Both the position numbers and the translations under genes were made by a program. Source: Acidimicrobiaceae bacterium (GTDB lineage: Bacteria; Actinomycetota; Acidimicrobiia; Acidimicrobiales; RAAP-2). From it: a DNA stretch of 64,000 bases. This document shows, one piece after another, positions 1 to 9,863 of this stretch (positions are counted from its first letter, which is position 1; the number at the start of each line of letters is the position of its first letter). The stretch covers positions 1 through 64,000 of the forward strand of contig PKXJ01000033.1 in NCBI GenBank assembly GCA_003132305.1, given 5' to 3'. Below the pieces are notes generated by a model. That model saw only the letters and a program-made list of their open reading frames with translations. It made no database searches and was not told the DNA's origin.

Positions 1-2
1 CC

Positions 3-389
3 CGACTCGGAAAGGCCATGCGTGCGACGTCGGCGAACGCGAACCTCGCGCGTAACTCGGGGGTGCGCACCCAGTCGGTGATCTCCTCGACCTGGCTAAT
101 CTCGGGGGCGCTCTGCGGTCTCGCCGGCACGGTCTTTGCTATGAATACCGGGGTCTTCGCGGCGACGAGCGCCCAGCTCTACATTGTGCTGATGCTCGCC
201 GCGATGTTCCTGGGCGGACCGGGCTCGACGTACGGCGCGATGCTCGGGGCCCTCACCATCGGGGTCGCGACCGAGCTCAGCGCCGGCTATTTCAATCCCC
301 AGTACAAGGAAGTCATCGCCTTCGTCGTATTGCTCGGCATGCTCACCTTCCGTCCCTACGGTCTCTTCGGAAGCGAGAAAACCATCTGA
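3..389 (+). CDS. livH: LivH-type branched-chain amino acid ABC transporter permease, C-terminal part
   Basis: This is the 3' end of an inner-membrane permease; the reading frame is open through the left window edge, so the start is missing. The visible part carries the LivH-like segment around RLGKAMRATSANANLA, matching the cytoplasmic loop that contacts the ATPase, followed by about three hydrophobic helices and a basic tail ending FGSEKTI. The stop overlaps the next start (TGATG), so it is translationally coupled to the LivM-LivG fusion. Family knowledge gives uptake of branched-chain amino acids, amides or urea; the actual substrate cannot be told here, and no periplasmic binding protein gene is in view. 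Confidence 0.85.
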   Translation, partial: RLGKAMRATSANANLARNSGVRTQSVISSTWLISGALCGLAGTVFAMNTGVFAATSAQLYIVLMLAAMFLGGPGSTYGAMLGALTIGVATELSAGYFNPQYKEVIAFVVLLGMLTFRPYGLFGSEKTI

Positions 390-2224
390 TGAGCGCAATC
401 GCTTTCTACGCGGCGACGATTATCGTCTACGGCGCCGTTGACTCGATGGCGTGTCTCGCCCTCAACGTGCAGTTCGGATTCGCGGGCCTCTCGAACTTCG
501 GTTTCATCATCTTCCAGGCCGGTGGCGCCTACGTCGCGGCCATCCTCTCGATGGGGCCGTGGCAGAAGTCCAACAACGGCTTCCAGCAGTACGTCCTCGG
601 CTGGCACCTGGTGTGGCCCCTCCCGTGGATCGGGGCGGCCATCTTCGGGGGACTCCTGGCTCTACCGTTCGTATTCCTGGTGGGTAAGCGCCTGCGCGGT
701 GACTTCGCGGCGGTGGGCCTCCTCGTCTCGGCCGTACTGCTCAATCAGTTGGTGAACAACTTCGTGCCGCTGTTCAACGGCGCGGCCGGCATCTCGATCG
801 TGCCAGCGCCTTTTTCGGGAAAATGGAACCCCCAGGGGCTCGGCTACCAGTTCGCCTACGGAGGCGTCGCCGTCGTGCTGTGCGTGCTGGTCTACTTCTT
901 GTTGCGTCGAATGACCGAGTCACCCTACGGCCGGTCACTGCGAGCTATGCGTGACAACGACGTCGTGGCTGACGCGTTGGGCAAGAACGTGCGGGTCCAG
1001 CGCACGTCAATGTTGATCCTCGGCGGAATGATTGCCGGGCTTAGCGGGGCCATCCTGGTGGGCTTCATTAACCTCTGGGCGCCCGGCGCCTGGGGCTACG
1101 CCGAAACGATCGTCCTCTTTGCCGCCGTCATCGTTGGTGGTGCCGGTAATCACAAAGGCGCCGTCTTGGGGGCGATCTTGGTGCCCCTGGGATTCGAAGA
1201 GATAACACGCTTCCTGCCACCGATCGGGTCACCGTCGTTGGTGCCGGCGCTCGAGTGGGTCGCTATTGGACTCTTGATCATTCTCTTCCTCTGGTTTCGT
1301 CCCAACGGTGTTCTTCCCGAAAAGCGTCGCTTGCTCAGTAGCGTCATCGGCCGTGTTCCCGTCGAGGCCGTCTCCGGCGACGACGCCGAGACCTCAATCA
1401 ACATCGGTTCCGTCGATGAGTTCAACTTTCAAAGCGTGTTAAAGACCGCGCCGGTGGCCATCGACCATCACGCCATTCTCACGACGGAACTCCTCACGAA
1501 GAGCTTTAACGGTGTCACGGTCGTTTCCGACGTGAGTGTCACGATTGAACAGGGCCGTCTCACGGGAATGATCGGCCCCAACGGCGCAGGAAAATCAACG
1601 ACGTTGGCCATGCTCGCGGGAACCTTGCCGGCGACCTCGGGCAAGATCTTCTACGAGGGTCGCGACATTACGCACCTGCCGTCGTTCAAGCGAGCGCAAC
1701 TGGGCGTAGTTCGAACCTTCCAGTTGGCGAGCGAATTCAAGAAACTCACGGTCCTGGAAAACTTGGTTTGCGCGATTCCTCGCCAGTCCGGCGATTCGTT
1801 CCGGGGATCGGTTCGCGGACGTCGGTACTGGGGAGCGGAAGACAAAGCCAACATCGAACGAGCCGAGGAGATTCTGGAGGGCTTCGGACTCGCGCAGTAC
1901 GCGGACGCCTACGCCGGAGGACTCTCGGGGGGCCAGCGACGACTGGTCGAGATCATGCGCGCCCTGCTCGCCGAACCCAAGGTCCTGTTGCTCGACGAGC
2001 CCATGGCCGGGGTGCACGCGAATCTGGCCCGCAAGATTGGCAATCACCTCACGAAACTCTGCGACGGCGGGATGACCATCGTGATGGTCGAGCACGAACT
2101 CTCGATCACCGACGAGTTCTGTGATCCGGTGATCGTCTTGGCCGAAGGCAGGGTCCTGGCCCAGGGCACGATGGCGGAACTTCGGGCAAACTCTGAAGTG
2201 GTGGAGGCGTACCTTGTCGGTTGA
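389..2224 (+). CDS. LivM-LivG fusion: ABC permease joined to ATPase
   Basis: A 611-residue protein joining two subunits that are usually separate. Residues 1 to about 315 are a LivM-type permease with many hydrophobic helices and the signature region near GRSLRAMRDND. A linker of about 50 residues follows, and residues from about 365 onward form a LivG-type ATPase with Walker A GPNGAGKST (residues 396-404), signature LSGGQ (512-516) and Walker B LLLDEP (D536, E537). It is coupled to livH by TGATG and overlaps livF. Such fusions occur in some actinobacterial and proteobacterial Liv-like or urea-type systems; the substrate is unknown. Confidence 0.9.
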   Translation: MSAIAFYAATIIVYGAVDSMACLALNVQFGFAGLSNFGFIIFQAGGAYVAAILSMGPWQKSNNGFQQYVLGWHLVWPLPWIGAAIFGGLLALPFVFLVGKRLRGDFAAVGLLVSAVLLNQLVNNFVPLFNGAAGISIVPAPFSGKWNPQGLGYQFAYGGVAVVLCVLVYFLLRRMTESPYGRSLRAMRDNDVVADALGKNVRVQRTSMLILGGMIAGLSGAILVGFINLWAPGAWGYAETIVLFAAVIVGGAGNHKGAVLGAILVPLGFEEITRFLPPIGSPSLVPALEWVAIGLLIILFLWFRPNGVLPEKRRLLSSVIGRVPVEAVSGDDAETSINIGSVDEFNFQSVLKTAPVAIDHHAILTTELLTKSFNGVTVVSDVSVTIEQGRLTGMIGPNGAGKSTTLAMLAGTLPATSGKIFYEGRDITHLPSFKRAQLGVVRTFQLASEFKKLTVLENLVCAIPRQSGDSFRGSVRGRRYWGAEDKANIERAEEILEGFGLAQYADAYAGGLSGGQRRLVEIMRALLAEPKVLLLDEPMAGVHANLARKIGNHLTKLCDGGMTIVMVEHELSITDEFCDPVIVLAEGRVLAQGTMAELRANSEVVEAYLVG

Positions 2225-2963
2225 ACTTACGAAACCGGGATTGCAGCTTCGCACCGAAGGCCTCAGCGCCGGGTACGACGGCCGGGCCATCGTGAGCGAT
2301 ATCACCGTCGAAGCCACACCGGGAAAAGTCGTCTCCGTGGTGGGGCCGAACGGTTCGGGTAAGTCAACGCTTCTAAAGGCACTCGTCGGCGTGGTTCGGG
2401 TACTCGAAGGTCACGTGACGGTGGGCGAGAGTGAGATCACGAACCTCGCTCCCGAGGCGGTCGCCAAACTTGGCGTCGGCTACGTTCCCCAGGTTGACGA
2501 CGTGTTCCCGCCGTTGTCGGTGAAGGAGAACTTAGAGATCGGGGGCTACCTGCTTAGCCGCCACGAGATACCCGCTCGCATTGACGCAGTGCTCGACTTC
2601 TTTCCGAAACTGAAGTCCATGATGTCGAGGAAGGCTGGCAAGCTCTCCGGCGGTGAACGCAAGATGCTCGCCATGGGTCGGGTCTTGATGCTGTCGCCCT
2701 CGGTGTTGGTACTCGACGAGCCGACGGCGAACTTGGCTCCCATGGTCGCCACGCAACTGCTCGAAGAGTTCGTGCGGGGATTCGCCGATCACGGATCGAC
2801 GGTGCTACTCGTGGAGCAACGCGCGAGGGCCGCCCTGCGAATCTCTGACTGGACGTACGTGCTCGGCGGAGGCCGCGTCGTGCTCGCCGGGGCCCCCCAG
2901 GATCTCGAACAAAATCCCGACTTCATAGAGTCCTTTCTCGGAGGTTCCTCGACGCGTCGGTGA
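2214..2963 (+). CDS. livF: LivF-type ABC transporter ATPase
   Basis: A 249-residue ATPase starting at TTG inside the last codons of the LivM-LivG gene (11-nt overlap), the only start consistent with a complete N-terminus. It shows Walker A GPNGSGKST, a Q-loop near YVPQVDDVFPPLSVKENL, signature LSGGERKML, Walker B VLVLDEPTANLAP and a switch histidine region replaced by LLVEQRA, as is common in LivF. It would pair with the LivG half of the fusion to power the importer. It is the last gene of the operon; the next gene is convergent. Confidence 0.92.
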   Translation: MSVELTKPGLQLRTEGLSAGYDGRAIVSDITVEATPGKVVSVVGPNGSGKSTLLKALVGVVRVLEGHVTVGESEITNLAPEAVAKLGVGYVPQVDDVFPPLSVKENLEIGGYLLSRHEIPARIDAVLDFFPKLKSMMSRKAGKLSGGERKMLAMGRVLMLSPSVLVLDEPTANLAPMVATQLLEEFVRGFADHGSTVLLVEQRARAALRISDWTYVLGGGRVVLAGAPQDLEQNPDFIESFLGGSSTRR

Positions 2964-3058
2964 TCGCTCGCTCCAAGGAGTGACGTTCTCATGGTCGTCT
3001 TTTGCGGCTCGAACTGACCGCGTCTTCGTCGTTCGCCCAGCGCGTTCGTTCAACCGCG

Positions 3059-3841
3059 TTACGCGGTGAAGGCCAATCGAATGGTCGTCGCGACGCCGAC
3101 CACGATGACGAGGCCCCGTACCACTTTTGGCGACACCCGTCGGATGAGCAGCGTCCCGAGCCAGCCGCCGATCAACGTGCCGACCAAGAGTACGTACACC
3201 GCGTCGAGGGCCAAGTGCCCGCGCACGATGAAGACGATCGCCGCGACCGCGTTGATCATCATCGCCAGCGCGCTACGCAGACCCTGGAGTTCGTAGATCT
3301 CGAAGGGCAGCGTCAGCGCCATCACCGCCAGCAGGACGATTCCTAATCCGGCGCCAAAGTATCCGCCGTACACGGAGGCGAGAAAGATTCCGGCGAAGAG
3401 TGAACGGCGCCGCACCGGATTGACGTTGTCGGTGAGGTCGACCTTGGCCAGGCGCTTCGTGATGCGCGGCGCGAGCGCGAAGAGCAGTGTCGCCATTCCA
3501 ATGAGCCAGGGCACGACCACTTTAAAGGTCTGTTGCGAGCCCACGAGGAGGAGCGCGGTGCCCGCGACCGATCCCAAGACGCACGGTGGTACGAGCTCGC
3601 GCAACAGTTTTGAGTGCGTCGACAACTCTCTTCGAAATCCCCGAATTCCACCGAGCGAGCTCGGCAAGGTGCCTACCGTCGAAGAGACGTTTGCTTGCAA
3701 GGTCGGTATTCCGAGGGCCACCAAGGTGGGGAAACTCAAGAACGTGCCACCGCCGGCAATCCCATTGGAAATGCCGGCCGCGATGCCGGCGACAAAGATG
3801 ATTAAGAGGCGCCAACCAAGGGGAAGTGAGGTGGCGAGCAT
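3059..3841 (-). CDS. TauE/SafE-family membrane transporter
   Basis: A polytopic membrane protein of about 260 residues with seven to eight hydrophobic helices and the two TauE/SafE-like halves; the first half contains GISNGIAGGGTFLSFPTL and the second FGAGLGIVLLAVMAL. The family exports sulfite, sulfoacetate or other organic anions. The start was placed at the ATG at 3841, just before the first helix; an in-frame TTG at 3925 would add 28 hydrophilic residues. It is convergent with livF, and a short GC stem (ACCGCG-TTA-CGCGGT) overlaps its 3' end. The substrate is unknown. Confidence 0.82.
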   Translation of the reverse strand: MLATSLPLGWRLLIIFVAGIAAGISNGIAGGGTFLSFPTLVALGIPTLQANVSSTVGTLPSSLGGIRGFRRELSTHSKLLRELVPPCVLGSVAGTALLLVGSQQTFKVVVPWLIGMATLLFALAPRITKRLAKVDLTDNVNPVRRRSLFAGIFLASVYGGYFGAGLGIVLLAVMALTLPFEIYELQGLRSALAMMINAVAAIVFIVRGHLALDAVYVLLVGTLIGGWLGTLLIRRVSPKVVRGLVIVVGVATTIRLAFTA

Positions 3842-3925
3842 CCCTTTAATTCTACAAAATTTGGGGGCGTTGTCTCCATGAATTTCCCTGATGCTCTGGT
3901 ATTTTTCGAGTTCCTCGTGAGTCAA

Positions 3926-4483
3926 CAGTGTTGTTCGCGTCAGCCCGAAATTGGTCCGGCATCGAGTGGACTTCTGCCCCGAGGTCGACGGCGAGAAGTT
4001 CTCTCGCGGGGCCGCGCCGTAGTTCGATGACGGGATCGGAAACGTCGTGGCTCGCGTTCGTCTCGCGGCGCCACGAGAAGTCGGGGGTCAGCATCATCGT
4101 GGCTGGGCTCCCCTGGTACTGCGGTCGGTTTAGTTGTCGCCTTGACACGATCCATTCAGGTGTTTACTCTGAAGAGGTCGAAATTTGACTCGCTACTTCA
4201 TAAGGTCGACGCAAACGCGAACTGATCGTCGGGTTCGAGCGTTGTCCTACCAAGACCATCACTGTGCGACGCACCAAAATTATTCCGGCATCAATTCTTG
4301 GACTTCGTCTCCACTCAAAGGGCGAGGTGATTCGCGATCAAGAGGCAGCGACGGAGTCGCTTGACCATCTTGAGTTAACGGTTGCTCGAGATATCGAAGA
4401 GCGTGTGGCCAAGGAGCACGGTAGTTACTTCTCTATGCAATAATGTGAGCGAGAGCGGAGATACTGCTGAACGGACGAGTTCT
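3926..4483. other. Intergenic stretch with a possible coding remnant
   Basis: There is no convincing full-length gene. The only coding-like piece is a plus-strand reading frame open from 4204 to a stop at 4443, described separately. No hairpin, tRNA or repeat was recognised. Confidence 0.5.
4264..4443 (+). CDS. Possible small hypothetical protein or gene remnant
   Basis: From a GTG at 4264 a 59-residue frame ends in a TAA at 4443. It reads like protein (VRRTKIIPASILGLRL at the start, then an acidic, probably helical stretch, ending KEHGSYFSMQ). The same frame is open back to a stop at 4201-4203, but there is no good upstream start. It may be the 3' remnant of a larger gene or a small protein ahead of the CoA-ligase gene. 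I do not recognise a family. Confidence 0.25.
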   Translation: MRRTKIIPASILGLRLHSKGEVIRDQEAATESLDHLELTVARDIEERVAKEHGSYFSMQ

Positions 4484-5998
4484 ATGTCAGACATCAACGC
4501 GACCTCTGATCACTCGTCAATGCCTGACACCGTCCTCGACTTGCTTTCCTTGGATGCGAAGGGCCCCGCCTTGTTGAGTGTGGACGGCGACGTCGTCGAT
4601 CATGAGACTTTGCGTCAGGAGGTTGTTCGCCTCGCGGCGCAGTTGCGAAGTGCCGGACTAGGTCCGAAGGACCGGATCGCTATCGTTTTGCCGAACGGTC
4701 CGGAAATGGCGTTCGTGTTGTTGGCCGCCATGTCCGTCGGCTGCGCAGCGCCCCTGAATCCGAAGTATCGCGAGGAGGAGTTCCGGTTCTACCTCGACGA
4801 CCTCCACGCGTCGGCTCTACTCACTCTTGAGGGAGCCTCGCCCGCGGCCCACGCGGCCGCGCCGGAAGGAACTATCTCCATAGTGGTGCGCAGCGAGGGT
4901 CTAACGGTCGATCTAGTGGCGCCGTTCGCCCGAAAGAGCTCGTCGGCGCGCCCTACCGCCAACGACCACGCGCTGGTGCTGCACACTTCGGGCACGACGT
5001 CGCGGCCGAAGATCGTGCCGCTGCGCCAGCGCAACCTGGCCCGGTCGGCTCGCAACATCGCCTCTTCGCTCGACCTCACTGCTGTCGACCGTTCACTCAA
5101 CGTGATGCCGCTCTTTCACATCCACGGGATGATGGCCGGGCTCTTGGCACCGTTATCGGCCGGCGGATCCGTGGTGTGCACGCCCGGGTTTGACGCCTTC
5201 GCGTTCCACCGCTGGGTCGATGAGTTGCGTCCTAGCTACTACAGCGCCGTACCGACGATGCACCAAATGGTGCTGGCTCGCGCGCCCGCGGCCCGGCCAA
5301 CGACCCTGCGCTTCATTCGCTCGTCGTCGGCCGCCCTGCCGGGGCTGGTGTTAGAGGGACTGCGTGGGCTGTTCGACGTGCCCATCATGGAGGCCTACGG
5401 GATGACCGAGGCGTCGCATCAGATGTCCTCCAACCCGTTGCCGCCGGGCCAGGCGAAGCCGGGCTCGGTTGGCGTGGCGACGGGCATCGAGGTGGCTATC
5501 CTTGATGCGCAGAACAGCGTGCTGCCCCACGGCGTACGCGGCGAAGTGTCGGTCCGGGGTGAGACCATCGTCGACGGCTACGAGAACAACCCGTCCGCCA
5601 ACGCGTCCGCGTTCACCGCCGGTTGGTTCCGTACGGGTGACGAGGGCATGCTGGACGAGGATGGCTTTCTCTTCCTCACTGGCCGCCTGAAGGAGCAGAT
5701 CAATCGGGGTGGCGAGAAGATCTCACCGATCGAGATCGACGAAGTGCTCCTACGTCATCCGGCAGTTGCTGAGGCCGTTACCTTCGCGATCCCCCACGAC
5801 AAGCTCGGTGAGGAGATTGGCGCTGCCGTCGTGCTGGCGGAGGGCCAGGAAGCTACCGAGAGAGAGTTACGCTCCTACCTCGGCGAGCGACTCGCCGCGT
5901 TTAAGGTTCCCCGGCGGATCGTGTTCGTGGTTGAGATCCCCAAGGGCGCCACCGGCAAGATTCAGCGAATCGGTCTCGCCGAGAAGCTCGGCGTTTGA
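4484..5998 (+). CDS. Oxalate-CoA ligase-like AMP-forming acyl-CoA synthetase (AAE3/Pcs60 type)
   Basis: A 504-residue adenylate-forming enzyme. It has the P-loop LHTSGTTSRPK, the MPLFHIHGMMAGLLA segment, the motif EAYGMTEASHQM, the hinge region GWFRTGD followed by GRLKEQINRGGEKISP, and the C-terminal catalytic lysine in PKGATGKIQR. The set SAVPTMHQ, RSSSAALP, EAYGMTEASHQM and NPLPPGQAKPGSVG is what I associate with the AAE3/Pcs60 group, whose characterised members make oxalyl-CoA. The specificity here is inferred from that resemblance. The start is the ATG at 4484 (MSDINATSD); the frame extends upstream with non-conserved residues. Confidence 0.78.
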   Translation: MSDINATSDHSSMPDTVLDLLSLDAKGPALLSVDGDVVDHETLRQEVVRLAAQLRSAGLGPKDRIAIVLPNGPEMAFVLLAAMSVGCAAPLNPKYREEEFRFYLDDLHASALLTLEGASPAAHAAAPEGTISIVVRSEGLTVDLVAPFARKSSSARPTANDHALVLHTSGTTSRPKIVPLRQRNLARSARNIASSLDLTAVDRSLNVMPLFHIHGMMAGLLAPLSAGGSVVCTPGFDAFAFHRWVDELRPSYYSAVPTMHQMVLARAPAARPTTLRFIRSSSAALPGLVLEGLRGLFDVPIMEAYGMTEASHQMSSNPLPPGQAKPGSVGVATGIEVAILDAQNSVLPHGVRGEVSVRGETIVDGYENNPSANASAFTAGWFRTGDEGMLDEDGFLFLTGRLKEQINRGGEKISPIEIDEVLLRHPAVAEAVTFAIPHDKLGEEIGAAVVLAEGQEATERELRSYLGERLAAFKVPRRIVFVVEIPKGATGKIQRIGLAEKLGV

Positions 5999-6107
5999 GT
6001 GCTCCGCCTTGATCACTTAGCGAGTCGCTGATCATAACTTTCACTTCGAGGTGCGCGTGGTCGAGAACTCGAGACCGCAGGGCTACGACCTCGGCTACAG
6101 TGCGAAA

Positions 6108-7100
6108 ATGCGTGTGTGCATTGTGGGCGCGGGAGCCATTGGCGGCCTGCTCGGCGTTCGCCTAGCCGTCTCGGGTCAGCAGGTCAGCGTGCTCGCACGC
6201 GGAGACAACCTCGCCGCGATCCGCTCGCACGGAATGAGGCTGGAGGGGCCAGACGGCTCGGTGATCGTGGCCACCGATCTGATGGCTTCCAACGACCTCG
6301 CCCTGTTGGGGCCGCAGGACCTGGTTGTTCTGGCGCTCAAAGCACAGCAAATCGCTGAGATAGCCCACCAGCTCCCGCTCCTCTACCACGAGGAGACCGT
6401 CGTGCTCCCGTTGCAGAATGGTCTCCCGTGGTGGTTCTTCCAGAAGTTCCCTGGCCCGTTCAACGGTCGTCGCCTCCAGACTCTCGACCCCGACGGCACG
6501 CTCGAGCAGTACATTCCGGTCGATCGGATAGTCGCGGCGATCGCCTACCCTGCCGCCGTACGAGACGGCCCGGGGATGTTCCGCCTCGTCGAAGGCGACA
6601 GGTTTCCGGTGGGCGAGCTCGACGGAGAGCGATCGAATCGGGCAACCCAGATCGCCCACGTGCTCAGCGAAGCGGGATTCACGTCGCGGGTGCTCACTGA
6701 CATCAGGTCCCATCTGTGGGTGAAGGCGTGGGGCAACTTGGCGATGAACCCCATTAGCGCCCTCACGGGTGCCACCCTCGCTGAGATCTGTCGATATCCG
6801 CCCACTCGTGCGCTCGCCGCGCAGATGATGTTGGAGTCTTCCGAGGTTGCGGCAAAACTTGGGCTGCATCTCCGGCTGACCGTCGAGCAACGTATCGAGG
6901 GCGCGGAGAAAGTCGGCGATCACAAGACGTCAATGCTGCAAGACGTCGAAGCCGCCCGGGCGCTGGAGATCGATCCTCTCGTTGGAAGCTTCATCGAGTT
7001 GGGTCAACTCACCGAAACGGCTATGCCGGCTACGGAGATCGTGTACTCGCTGGTGTCGCTGCTCAGTTCGCGTCTGGCCGGGACGGCGACGAGCCAATAA
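6108..7100 (+). CDS. Ketopantoate reductase (ApbA/PanE)-family oxidoreductase
   Basis: A 330-residue NAD(P)-dependent reductase. The start at 6108 places the Rossmann nucleotide-binding glycine motif VGAGAIGGLLG right at the N-terminus; a GTG 57 bases upstream would add 19 unsupported residues. LALKAQQ and PLQNGLPWW follow, and the C-terminal helical domain carries the conserved KAWGNLAMNPISALTG (catalytic Lys and Asn region). The family reduces 2-dehydropantoate in coenzyme A synthesis, but many paralogues act on other 2-keto acids. Next to a CoA-ligase it may be catabolic rather than the pantothenate enzyme. Confidence 0.82.
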   Translation: MRVCIVGAGAIGGLLGVRLAVSGQQVSVLARGDNLAAIRSHGMRLEGPDGSVIVATDLMASNDLALLGPQDLVVLALKAQQIAEIAHQLPLLYHEETVVLPLQNGLPWWFFQKFPGPFNGRRLQTLDPDGTLEQYIPVDRIVAAIAYPAAVRDGPGMFRLVEGDRFPVGELDGERSNRATQIAHVLSEAGFTSRVLTDIRSHLWVKAWGNLAMNPISALTGATLAEICRYPPTRALAAQMMLESSEVAAKLGLHLRLTVEQRIEGAEKVGDHKTSMLQDVEAARALEIDPLVGSFIELGQLTETAMPATEIVYSLVSLLSSRLAGTATSQ

Positions 7101-7652
7101 CGACGTAGGCCACCAACGAAGATAGGGTCAAACCCACTGTCGGGTCAGCGTAATTCAAGTCGCGCCCCGGTCAATTCTCTTCGGTGGTCCGGCGCTGGGA
7201 TTAATGGACAGTGAACGAGCACGAGAGTTGCCGGTGGAGAAACGTTGTTGGAGTCGGGCGGTCTGTAAGTCGAGGGGCGCTGTTCGAAGACGTGAACGTT
7301 GAAGTTGCCCGGGCACGGGATTGTCGACGCCGCGATTCTGGGAGGGACTTTCGTCGACCGTTCACAAGTTGGTGCGGCGGCGTTGCGAGTCACATGCCGT
7401 TCGCGATCGCCGGCGGGAACTAATCGACACATGACGTCGCGAGCACGCGAGCGCACCCCAATACCACGCGCCGCCCTTCGTTTTCTTCACGTACGAGTTG
7501 ACGTGTGATAAGAGTTGTTACGTGCGCCGTCTCGTAGCATTGGCGGCGCGAGTGGGTTCATCGAAAATTCGACAACTAAGGGCTTGGCAATCTTCCATGT
7601 GCGACCTTCGTTTTATCTATGACATAGAATCCTGCGGTGAGATTGATACGCG
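7101..7652. other. Intergenic region upstream of malate synthase
   Basis: No supportable gene lies in these 552 bases. Near the 3' end a short palindrome (TCTATG-A-CATAGA, 7618-7630) lies 22 bases before the malate synthase start and could be a regulator site; this is weak evidence. Confidence 0.4.
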
Positions 7653-9863
7653 ATGACATCAGCGGATAACTATGTTCGACGAGGTGGTCTCCGCGTCGCC
7701 GGGACTCTCGATCGCTTCGTCACCGACGAGGTACTGCCTCCGCTCGCGATCGACCCAGAAGCTTTCTGGTCAGGCTTCGCCCAAATCGTCGCGACGTTTG
7801 GGCCCCGCAACACTGCGCTCCTCGAACATCGCTCGATGTTACAAGAGCAGCTCAACGAGTGGCATTCGGCGCATTCCGGTGCGGGCGACATTGCCGAGTA
7901 CCGTCGCTTCCTCACCGAGATTGGCTATCTCGAGCCCGCACTCGCACCTGTTTCCATCGATGTCGACAACGTCGACCCGGAGATCGCGCTCATCGCCGGA
8001 CCGCAGCTTGTCGTGCCACTCGATAACGCACGCTTCGCTCTCAACGCCGCGAACGCGCGCTGGAATAGCCTGTACGACGCGCTCTACGGTACCAACGTCA
8101 TTCCCGATCGCGAGGGTGCCGATCGCGGTTCTAGCTACAACCCGGTGCGTGGCGAGCGGGTCATTGCGTTCGTCAACGGTTTCCTTGATCAGGCGGTCCC
8201 GATCGCGAGCGGATCGTACGGCGAGGTTACGCAGTTCAATCTGAGCACCGAAACGCCGGTGGCCCTGACGGTGCAGCTGAGTGATGGTCGCGTCAGCGAA
8301 CTCGCTGACCCCACGCAGTTCGTGGGGTTTCATCGTGACCAGGACATCACGCAAATCTTGCTTCGCAACCACGGACTCCATATCGAGCTCGTCGTGGATC
8401 GACGACATCCGATCGGCCAACAGAATCTCGCGGGCGTCGCCGACGTCATCCTTGAAGCAGCGATCACGACTATCCAGGACTGCGAAGATTCAGTCGTGAC
8501 GGTCGACGCCTTCGACAAGACGTTGATCTACCGTAACTGGCTCGGACTTATGACCGGTGTTCTCGAAGCAACGTTTGAGAAAGACGGTGGCCAACTCACC
8601 CGTCGACTTCGAGCGGATCGCTCCTTTACTGCACCCGATGGAACGCCACTCACACTTCCGGGACGCAGCTTGCTCCTCATTCGTAACGTCGGGATGCACA
8701 TGATGACCGACATTGTTCAAACGAAGGACGGTGCTGCAATTCCGGAGGGCTTCCTCGACGCGCTGATGACTGTCACCATTGCGATGTACGAGCTACGTGA
8801 GCTCGGCGCCTTTCGCAACAGCGCAACTGGAAGCATCTATGTCGTGAAACCAAAGATGCACGGCAGTGCCGAGGTGGCCTTCATGGTCGAGGTTTTCGCC
8901 GCCGTGGAACGTCTCTTGGACCTCCCGGAGAACACCGTAAAGATCGGAATAATGGACGAGGAGCGACGGACGTCGCTGAATCTCGCCAACTGCATCGCGG
9001 CGGCCCGCCACCGGGTGATTTTCATCAATACCGGCTTCCTAGATCGCACCGGCGACGAAATTCACACAGCCATGAGGGCCGGACCAGTGGTGCGTAAAGG
9101 TGACATGCGTTCGACGGCGTGGCTACTCGCGTACGAACAGAACAACGTTGATGTCGCGCTCGCCATGGGCTTCCACGGCATCGCACAGATCGGCAAGGGT
9201 ATGTGGGCCATGCCCGACGCGATGGCGGAGCTCGTCGACACGAAGATCGCGCACCCGCGAGCCGGCGCGTCGTGCGCGTGGGTGCCCTCACCCACCGCGG
9301 CGGCCCTGCACGCCATGCATTACCACATCGTCGATGTTGCCGCGCGCCAAGACGAGATCGCGCTACATCCGTCGACCCAATTCGATGACCTCCTAGTACT
9401 TCCACTGCTCAAGAGCCAACCCACGAGCGTTGAGATTGCTGAGGAGCTGGCCAACAACGCACAAGGTATTCTCGGCTACGTCGTTCGGTGGGTTGGCCAA
9501 GGCATCGGATGTTCGAAAGTGCCCGACATCAAGGGTGTTGCGCTCATGGAAGACCGCGCGACGTTGCGCATCTCGAGCCAGCATATTGCCAACTGGCTGC
9601 TCCATGGCCTTCTTGAACGCGACGCGATTGTGTCAACTTTCGTGGAGATGGCGGCACTGGTCGACGAACAGAACGCGAATGACTCCGCCTACCAGCCCAT
9701 GCTGCCCGACGCGACGTCGAGCCCGGGCGTTTCGGCCGCCCTCGAGTTGGTCTTCGAGGGTGCGAAATCGCCGAACGGCTATACCGAAGATATTCTCAAT
9801 GCGTGGCGACGACGAGTCAAAACGCAAGAGGCAGACCGCGCAACTAAAGGAGCACCGACATGA
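7653..9863 (+). CDS. glcB: Malate synthase G
   Basis: A 736-residue enzyme that condenses glyoxylate with acetyl-CoA to malate in the cytoplasm. The length and motif order match the monomeric G isoform (about 720-740 residues). Visible are TIQDCEDSV, the glyoxylate-binding arginine in LLIRNVGMHMM (R344), VVKPKMHGS, the Mg-binding acidic pair region GIMDEERRTSLNL and FLDRTGDEIH, the redox-sensitive cysteine in GCSKVPD (C620) and the catalytic base aspartate in MEDRATLRISS (D634), at spacing close to the E. coli enzyme. The stop overlaps the next start (ATGA). No isocitrate lyase or glycolate oxidase gene is in the window. Confidence 0.96.
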   Translation: MTSADNYVRRGGLRVAGTLDRFVTDEVLPPLAIDPEAFWSGFAQIVATFGPRNTALLEHRSMLQEQLNEWHSAHSGAGDIAEYRRFLTEIGYLEPALAPVSIDVDNVDPEIALIAGPQLVVPLDNARFALNAANARWNSLYDALYGTNVIPDREGADRGSSYNPVRGERVIAFVNGFLDQAVPIASGSYGEVTQFNLSTETPVALTVQLSDGRVSELADPTQFVGFHRDQDITQILLRNHGLHIELVVDRRHPIGQQNLAGVADVILEAAITTIQDCEDSVVTVDAFDKTLIYRNWLGLMTGVLEATFEKDGGQLTRRLRADRSFTAPDGTPLTLPGRSLLLIRNVGMHMMTDIVQTKDGAAIPEGFLDALMTVTIAMYELRELGAFRNSATGSIYVVKPKMHGSAEVAFMVEVFAAVERLLDLPENTVKIGIMDEERRTSLNLANCIAAARHRVIFINTGFLDRTGDEIHTAMRAGPVVRKGDMRSTAWLLAYEQNNVDVALAMGFHGIAQIGKGMWAMPDAMAELVDTKIAHPRAGASCAWVPSPTAAALHAMHYHIVDVAARQDEIALHPSTQFDDLLVLPLLKSQPTSVEIAEELANNAQGILGYVVRWVGQGIGCSKVPDIKGVALMEDRATLRISSQHIANWLLHGLLERDAIVSTFVEMAALVDEQNANDSAYQPMLPDATSSPGVSAALELVFEGAKSPNGYTEDILNAWRRRVKTQEADRATKGAPT

